Shown: piece after piece, positions 62,101-64,000 of the stretch
Layout of the letters: every line of letters starts with the position of its first letter
Numbering within the stretch: the first letter of the stretch is position 1
DNA from: Paenibacillus phytohabitans
GTDB taxonomy: Bacteria; Bacillota; Bacilli; Paenibacillales; Paenibacillaceae
Direction: 5' to 3'
DNA: 64,000 nt
Assembly (NCBI RefSeq): GCF_013141775.1
Contig: NZ_WHOB01000067.1
Location: 1 to 64,000 of the forward strand
Translations under genes and position numbers: made by a program
The notes under the pieces: generated by a model
The model's input: the letters and a program-made list of their open reading frames with translations, nothing else
Told to the model about the DNA's origin: nothing
Databases searched by the model: none

Positions 62101-62409
62101 CATCAAACTGCTCAGATTAATATCCGTTATGAGCATTCCCGTATTATCAAATATCCTCAGAAAATTAGATGAAACGTAAGTATTGCCTTCATAAACAAAT
62201 GAGTTCAGCAATACTGCTGTGCTTCCGTCCAGAAGACCCTGGGCAGCAGAAAGATTTTTGCCTGCACTGTATGTAACCGGAGGCTCAATCACAAAATCCG
62301 TTGTTTCATTAAATGAAGGCACGGCAGCGTAAGCCCGGAGTGACATAATAGGCAGCAACCCAAGGATTAACACTAGAGCCAAACCTATCTTGCCTATCTT
62401 TTTTAACAT
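56110..62409 (-). CDS. SLH-anchored surface protein with six long repeats
   Basis: 2099 residues. A signal peptide ends at about SLRAYA (28). Residues 29-440 resemble a beta-propeller-like region (GNLLITYNKSDS, NDNKSTVTRVF). A short Ig-like domain comes next (SSTKIDLTFDTAIAGLTAGDITI; about 450-540). Then six repeats of 157 residues, each with EIDYAAEQLTGL, DSSWLGTSLSIVKKGNGSTT and APDTYYVRTKAT (about 545-1485), a spacer with an Ig-like domain, and three C-terminal SLH motifs (ADITRAEFAA, ARITREQAMS, ANVTRAEVAV). SLH motifs bind the pyruvylated wall polymer, so it is displayed on the cell surface. ATG at 62409 follows AAGGAGGAA. Role unknown; adhesion or polysaccharide binding is possible. Confidence 0.9.
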   Translation of the reverse strand: MLKKIGKIGLALVLILGLLPIMSLRAYAAVPSFNETTDFVIEPPVTYSAGKNLSAAQGLLDGSTAVLLNSFVYEGNTYVSSNFLRIFDNTGMLITDINLSSLMDTYYKMTDVNMLVLNNGNLLITYNKSDSGENNLQLGTVTESTPNTYFMVLDKAGHKVTTQTQINTFSDASLPQLTRFVSATELSDGNIAFSWQRNDNKSTVTRVFTAAGSPVTSEALLVDANASMSYVSAGDGVYMVAYNSGASADYIYLKIFSNSGTLLRTIDVGARTNEKQLYLSTLNNGNFMFSQYYWVNDRSTVSLYDNEGNSQDGFEVNGYLGEASAAVYKDGAQPGFVTVSTDPISNAAINDAYNYGTEWSGTQYAYLNYYDYEGNLVLTSDQPVDSAPVVFQGYDEDSWMFDVEYYPKFALYPAFGDKVVLIKTDNTDASHYRIIGKMFDTEASIPVALLSAVADGVSGTTTSTKIDLTFDTAIAGLTAGDITITDGTGSAVKGALSGSGTDWSIGLTSVTTEGDVSVAVNSTSGYKISGSPMTVAVSLFTALPEATPAAEIDYAAEQLTGLTANGAYTLNGTLAVTATVDGKLAIDSSWLGTPLSIVKKGNGSTTIDSVAQTVSIPSRPAAPTGVAAVDETAISAEDGTLTGVTTAMEYKRGIAGTWLGVSGATVTGLAPDTYYVRTKATLAAFVSEEQSVTVAAFVPTPEATPAAVIDYVAEQLTGLAASGSYTIKGTLAVTAAAEGKLAIDNSWLGTSLSIVKKGNGSTTIDSAAQTVSIPVRPAAPIGVAATEETAIGAEDGTLTGVTTAMEYKKGTLGNWGDVTGVTVTGLAPDTYYVRTKASSMAFVSEAQSVTVAAFVPTQEATPVAEIDYAAEQLTGLTANGAYTINGTLAITAAADGKLAIDSSWLGTSLSIVKKGNGSTTIDSAAQTVNIPVRPAAPVGVAAVDETAISAEDGALTGVTTAMEYKKGIVGAWVDVTGTTVTGLVPDTYYVRTKATLAAFVSEEQSVTVAAFVPTPEVTPAAVIDYAAEQLTDLTTNGAYTINGALAVTATADGKLAIDSSWLGTSLSIVKKGNGSTTIDSAAQTVSIPVRPAAPTGVAATEETAIGAEDGTLTGVTTAMEYKKGIAGTWLGITGTSVTELAPDTYYVRAKATLAAFVSEAQSVTVAAFVPTQEAIPAAEIDYAAEQLTGLTANGAYTLNGTLAITATVDGKLAIDSSWLGTSLSIVKKGNGSTTIDSAAQTVSIPVRPAAPAGLASTDETSLNANDGTLTNVTTAMEYKKGTAGAWTDVPGTTVTALVPDTYYVRTKATATTFISASVQLTVLSFTATPEAAPAAEIDYAAEQLTGLTPDASYTVNGIPVTAAADGNLAIDSSWLGTSLSIVKKGNASTTTDSAVQMLSLPARPAAPVGVSVTDVTYNGANDGTLQNLTVQMEYKIGSTGLWSEVTDTIITGLAPDTYYVREKATSTAFASNIAQVTVHDSDAVIPAAPEVAADDQNNTIVGLDTSMEFAVDDGTFVRYDGTNLPDLSGEHTVKVRVAASGSVPAGPATTLTFTINELIPAGGLSVSASDPSGAGNNGYTQISVTPEPAAGHKLLYKNFGTGSVVTPNAGEILTGYTLVGIDGLIPAANGDRIGIAEVDADGKVVKYGSATAVVVAANTVTPDPDPVIPGTGTSTGSAASNVTDVIVLVNGKEENAGKATTTTSGNLKITTIAVDPAKLQAKLDAEGNGAVVTIPMMLDSNIIIAELNGQMIKNMENVSATLVLQTTKGTYTLPASEINIGALAERLGNGMKLEDITLRITIAETPASMNQVVTAAAGRGGFTLVAPPIDFTVTATYDTLTVEVSRFNAYVERTVALPDGIDPNRITTGIVVDPDGTVRHVPTRLVRKDGRYYADIKSLTNSSYAVVWHPLTFADVDNHWAKNAVNDMGSRLVINGVNETTFNPNADITRAEFAAIIVRGLGLKLAEGTSAFADVAADSWYAAAVETASEYGLITGFEDGAFRPDARITREQAMSIIAKAMKLTGLAEQTGTVDTASVLAAFTDAGSIGAWAGDSLALAAKAGLITGRGDSKLEAKANVTRAEVAVLIQRLLQKSDLID
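57960..60781 (-). repeat. Six tandem repeats of 471 bp within the SLH gene
   Basis: The marker TATCTATAGTCGTCGAACCG or its near copy recurs at 58701, 59172, 59643, 60114 and 60585, always 471 bases apart, and a diverged copy at 58233 (468 apart). The five inner copies are highly alike at base level; the sixth, nearest the SLH end, has drifted. Confidence 0.92.
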
Positions 62410-62776
62410 TTCGTTCCTCCTTGTCGAATGAGCATCTTTTATAAATTGATAACGTTTCCGTATGAGCGCACAACAAAAACCCTTAGCCTACTTTATCGAC
62501 ATTTCGTATGAATAAGTTTAATTTTTGACAAACAATCGCAGTAATTAGCCTGATTCACATGACTTTTATTATTGCTTTATAACAAAAAGACCCAAGCATC
62601 CATGCCCAGGTCCTATGTCTATATCTATTCCGGGGTAACCCTATCATTGGATTCCGCATTTACTTCTGGTTCCTCTTTTTGGCATCTGCAAGTATTTATT
62701 GCTATAGTAGAATGGTGCCTGGCATGTGATCAATCAGAAGGTCATCATAATTAACTATGGATGGGGAGGGCTTCCT
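62410..62776. other. Intergenic region upstream of the SLH gene
   Basis: AT-rich 367-bp gap. At 62584-62613 a hairpin (GACC...GCAT/ATGC...GGTC) has a T run on the minus strand, although no minus-strand gene ends there. It may belong to an unseen small RNA or be a leftover. The SLH gene promoter must lie between 62410 and 62580. Confidence 0.45.
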
Positions 62777-63361
62777 TTGCAAGAGCTGTTTAAGACGATC
62801 ATCAAGCAAGACGTGAAACCTTTTTTCTCCGCACAGGGCTATCGTACAAAAGATCTGAATTTCTACAAAACAGAAGGCCAACTCAGCTATAAAATCAATA
62901 TCCAGAAATACAAGTACAATACACACAAGCAACTCAGCTTCTATGTGAATTACAGTCTTCATTCCGAAGAGCTTGCGCAATATAGGCCTGCTTCGTCTCT
63001 GGGCTTGCCTCACTTCTATGTCCGGATCAGGAACATCGTCCTCGCCGCCCCGGAACGCTACTTCCTGACGCCGGAGGTAGATGTGGACAAGTTCACGGCA
63101 GACCTGCTGCTCCATTTGGATCAGGGTCTTCAATTCTTGTACACCTTAACCGATGCCAGGGCCATTATTGAATACTATATGCAGCGGACAGCACTGCATT
63201 TAAGTGAGGAGACCTTCGGGTTCCTGCTGGATACAGGGGATACAGAGACTGCGGAGCAATACCTGAAGCAGCTCCAAGCGAAATACGGCGCCGAGAAGCG
63301 CTGGGCGATCTTGGAGAAGAAGTATGCAGCGGTTTGGGAGAAATACGGGCTGAAGCATTAG
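62777..63361 (+). CDS. DUF4304 family protein
   Basis: 194-residue soluble protein of the DUF4304 family, function unknown. The start LFKTIIKQDVKPFFSAQGY, the strand LSYKINIQKYKYNTHKQLSFYVNYSL and the helix-rich end RWAILEKKYAAVWEKYG are typical. DUF4304 proteins are often near toxin-immunity loci, but nothing here supports that role. The TTG start at 62777 is chosen for GGGGAGGG six bases upstream; an open extension to a GTG at 62726 lacks a ribosome site. Confidence 0.72.
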   Translation: MQELFKTIIKQDVKPFFSAQGYRTKDLNFYKTEGQLSYKINIQKYKYNTHKQLSFYVNYSLHSEELAQYRPASSLGLPHFYVRIRNIVLAAPERYFLTPEVDVDKFTADLLLHLDQGLQFLYTLTDARAIIEYYMQRTALHLSEETFGFLLDTGDTETAEQYLKQLQAKYGAEKRWAILEKKYAAVWEKYGLKH

Positions 63362-63431
63362 CGTTAGCACATTGGGTTCGGTTTTTCGCATACATTCGGC
63401 CCGTGCGCACTCGCACCAACCCTACACAAAT

Positions 63432-63475
63432 AAAAGGGCTTCCCGCTCTCGTAAGGAGACGCCGGGATAGCCCTT
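63432..63475 (-). terminator. Terminator of the DUF4317 gene
   Basis: On the minus strand GGGCTATCCCGGCGTCTC pairs with GAGAGCGGGAAGCCC (a few mismatches) and is followed by TTTTAT. Confidence 0.75.
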
Positions 63476-63501
63476 GTTCAATATACATCTATCTGCACAG
63501 G

Positions 63502-64000
63502 TCAGGATAGATTCTCCGACATCAGTGTAAACCCTTCAATTACAGCATCCTCATCAATCTCAATCAGGATACAGCGTTTCCCCTGATAATTCACCTGTCT
63601 CACATACTTCAGATCCTGCGGGCTGACCGTAATCGAAGCTACCTTTGTATCGATCTTGATCGATTTGGACGTGAATTTCGGGATCACGCTGTTTGCTTTC
63701 ATCTCATAATTCTTATCGTCGACGATGGTTTCGAACGCGCGCTCTACCTTCTCCATCGTCACTTCCTCTACGCCGCTTGCCTTCAGCACACGCTCTACAT
63801 CCCGGTAATCGAGCTTCGGCGGCTCTTCCTCATCCTCATGGTCCTCGATGACCTGATGAATACTTTCATATACCTGCGCAATGGTCGCCACATCGAGTTG
63901 TTCGCCCGTTATTTCCTTTACGATATCCTCAAAGATGGATCTCTCTTCCATGGCTGTCACGGACCGCTCCGCATTCAGCACCTGTTCGATGAAATGAGGG
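63502..64000 (-). CDS. DUF4317 family protein, C-terminal part
   Basis: The frame runs off the right window edge without a start, so only the last 166 residues are seen. They fit the C-terminal half of DUF4317: DYRDVERVLKASGVEEVTMEKVERAFE, the KSIKIDTKVASITVSPQDL strand pair and CILIEIDEDAVIEGFTL. Function unknown; the family is common in Firmicutes. The GTG at 63981 is internal, because the same frame reads on through FIEQVLNAER to the edge. Confidence 0.82.
   Translation of the reverse strand, partial: PHFIEQVLNAERSVTAMEERSIFEDIVKEITGEQLDVATIAQVYESIHQVIEDHEDEEEPPKLDYRDVERVLKASGVEEVTMEKVERAFETIVDDKNYEMKANSVIPKFTSKSIKIDTKVASITVSPQDLKYVRQVNYQGKRCILIEIDEDAVIEGFTLMSENLS

Overview
The window looks like a chromosomal segment of a soil Firmicute, most likely Paenibacillus. 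This is inference from several things seen together: AGGAGG-type ribosome sites with frequent GTG and TTG starts, CcpA-type cre sites, a family 11 xylanase almost the same as Bacillus XynA, LplB/LplC-type sugar importers beside an AraC regulator with a sensor region, an S-layer (SLH) surface protein, and moderate G+C. No rRNA, tRNA, prophage or CRISPR array was seen. Most genes lie on the minus strand.

Layout. 0-7 kb: two NAD(P)H oxidoreductases (SDR, AKR) and a 1676-residue superfamily 1 helicase fused to a Vsr/DUF559-like nuclease. 7-10.6 kb: a small sugar-acid regulon with a KdgF-like cupin, an orphan UlaA-like PTS EIIC and a LacI regulator, tied together by two identical 16-bp operators. 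10.7-16.7 kb: an orphan Imm5-like immunity protein, a GH94-like phosphorylase, DUF4003 and an amino-acid permease. 16.9-20.5 kb: a heterodimeric ABC exporter. 20.6-25.1 kb: an acetyltransferase, a frameshifted AraC/GyrI regulator, a histidine phosphatase, a ClbS/DfsB-like protein, and a GT39 transferase overlapping a small lipoprotein. 25.7-31.9 kb: an LplBC-type oligosaccharide importer with its regulator. 32-33.7 kb: an SUMF1-type lipoprotein and the secreted xylanase. 34-40.1 kb: an RbsACB-type importer with a polyol dehydrogenase and a ROK repressor, including a readable promoter, cre site and operator pair. 40.8-49.2 kb: an acetyltransferase, pyroglutamyl peptidase, a 1120-residue HEAT-like protein, YaaA, and two proteins with GyrI-like ligand domains. 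49.3-56 kb: a flagellin with a large insert, then GH112 phosphorylase plus GH105 hydrolase with a divergent AraC regulator, and an IS3 remnant. 56-62.4 kb: a 2099-residue SLH protein with six 157-residue repeats. 62.8-64 kb: DUF4304 and the end of a DUF4317 gene.

Theme: uptake and breakdown of plant cell-wall sugars (xylan, pectin, rhamnogalacturonan), largely under carbon catabolite control. The most unusual non-gene signal is a family of about 185-bp intergenic elements. Each holds four short imperfect palindromes built on TGTTGTA/TACAACA. Three full copies and one shortened copy are present, in both orientations, and one seems to have cut a membrane-protein gene. A second fold-back repeat family occurs near 45-48 kb.
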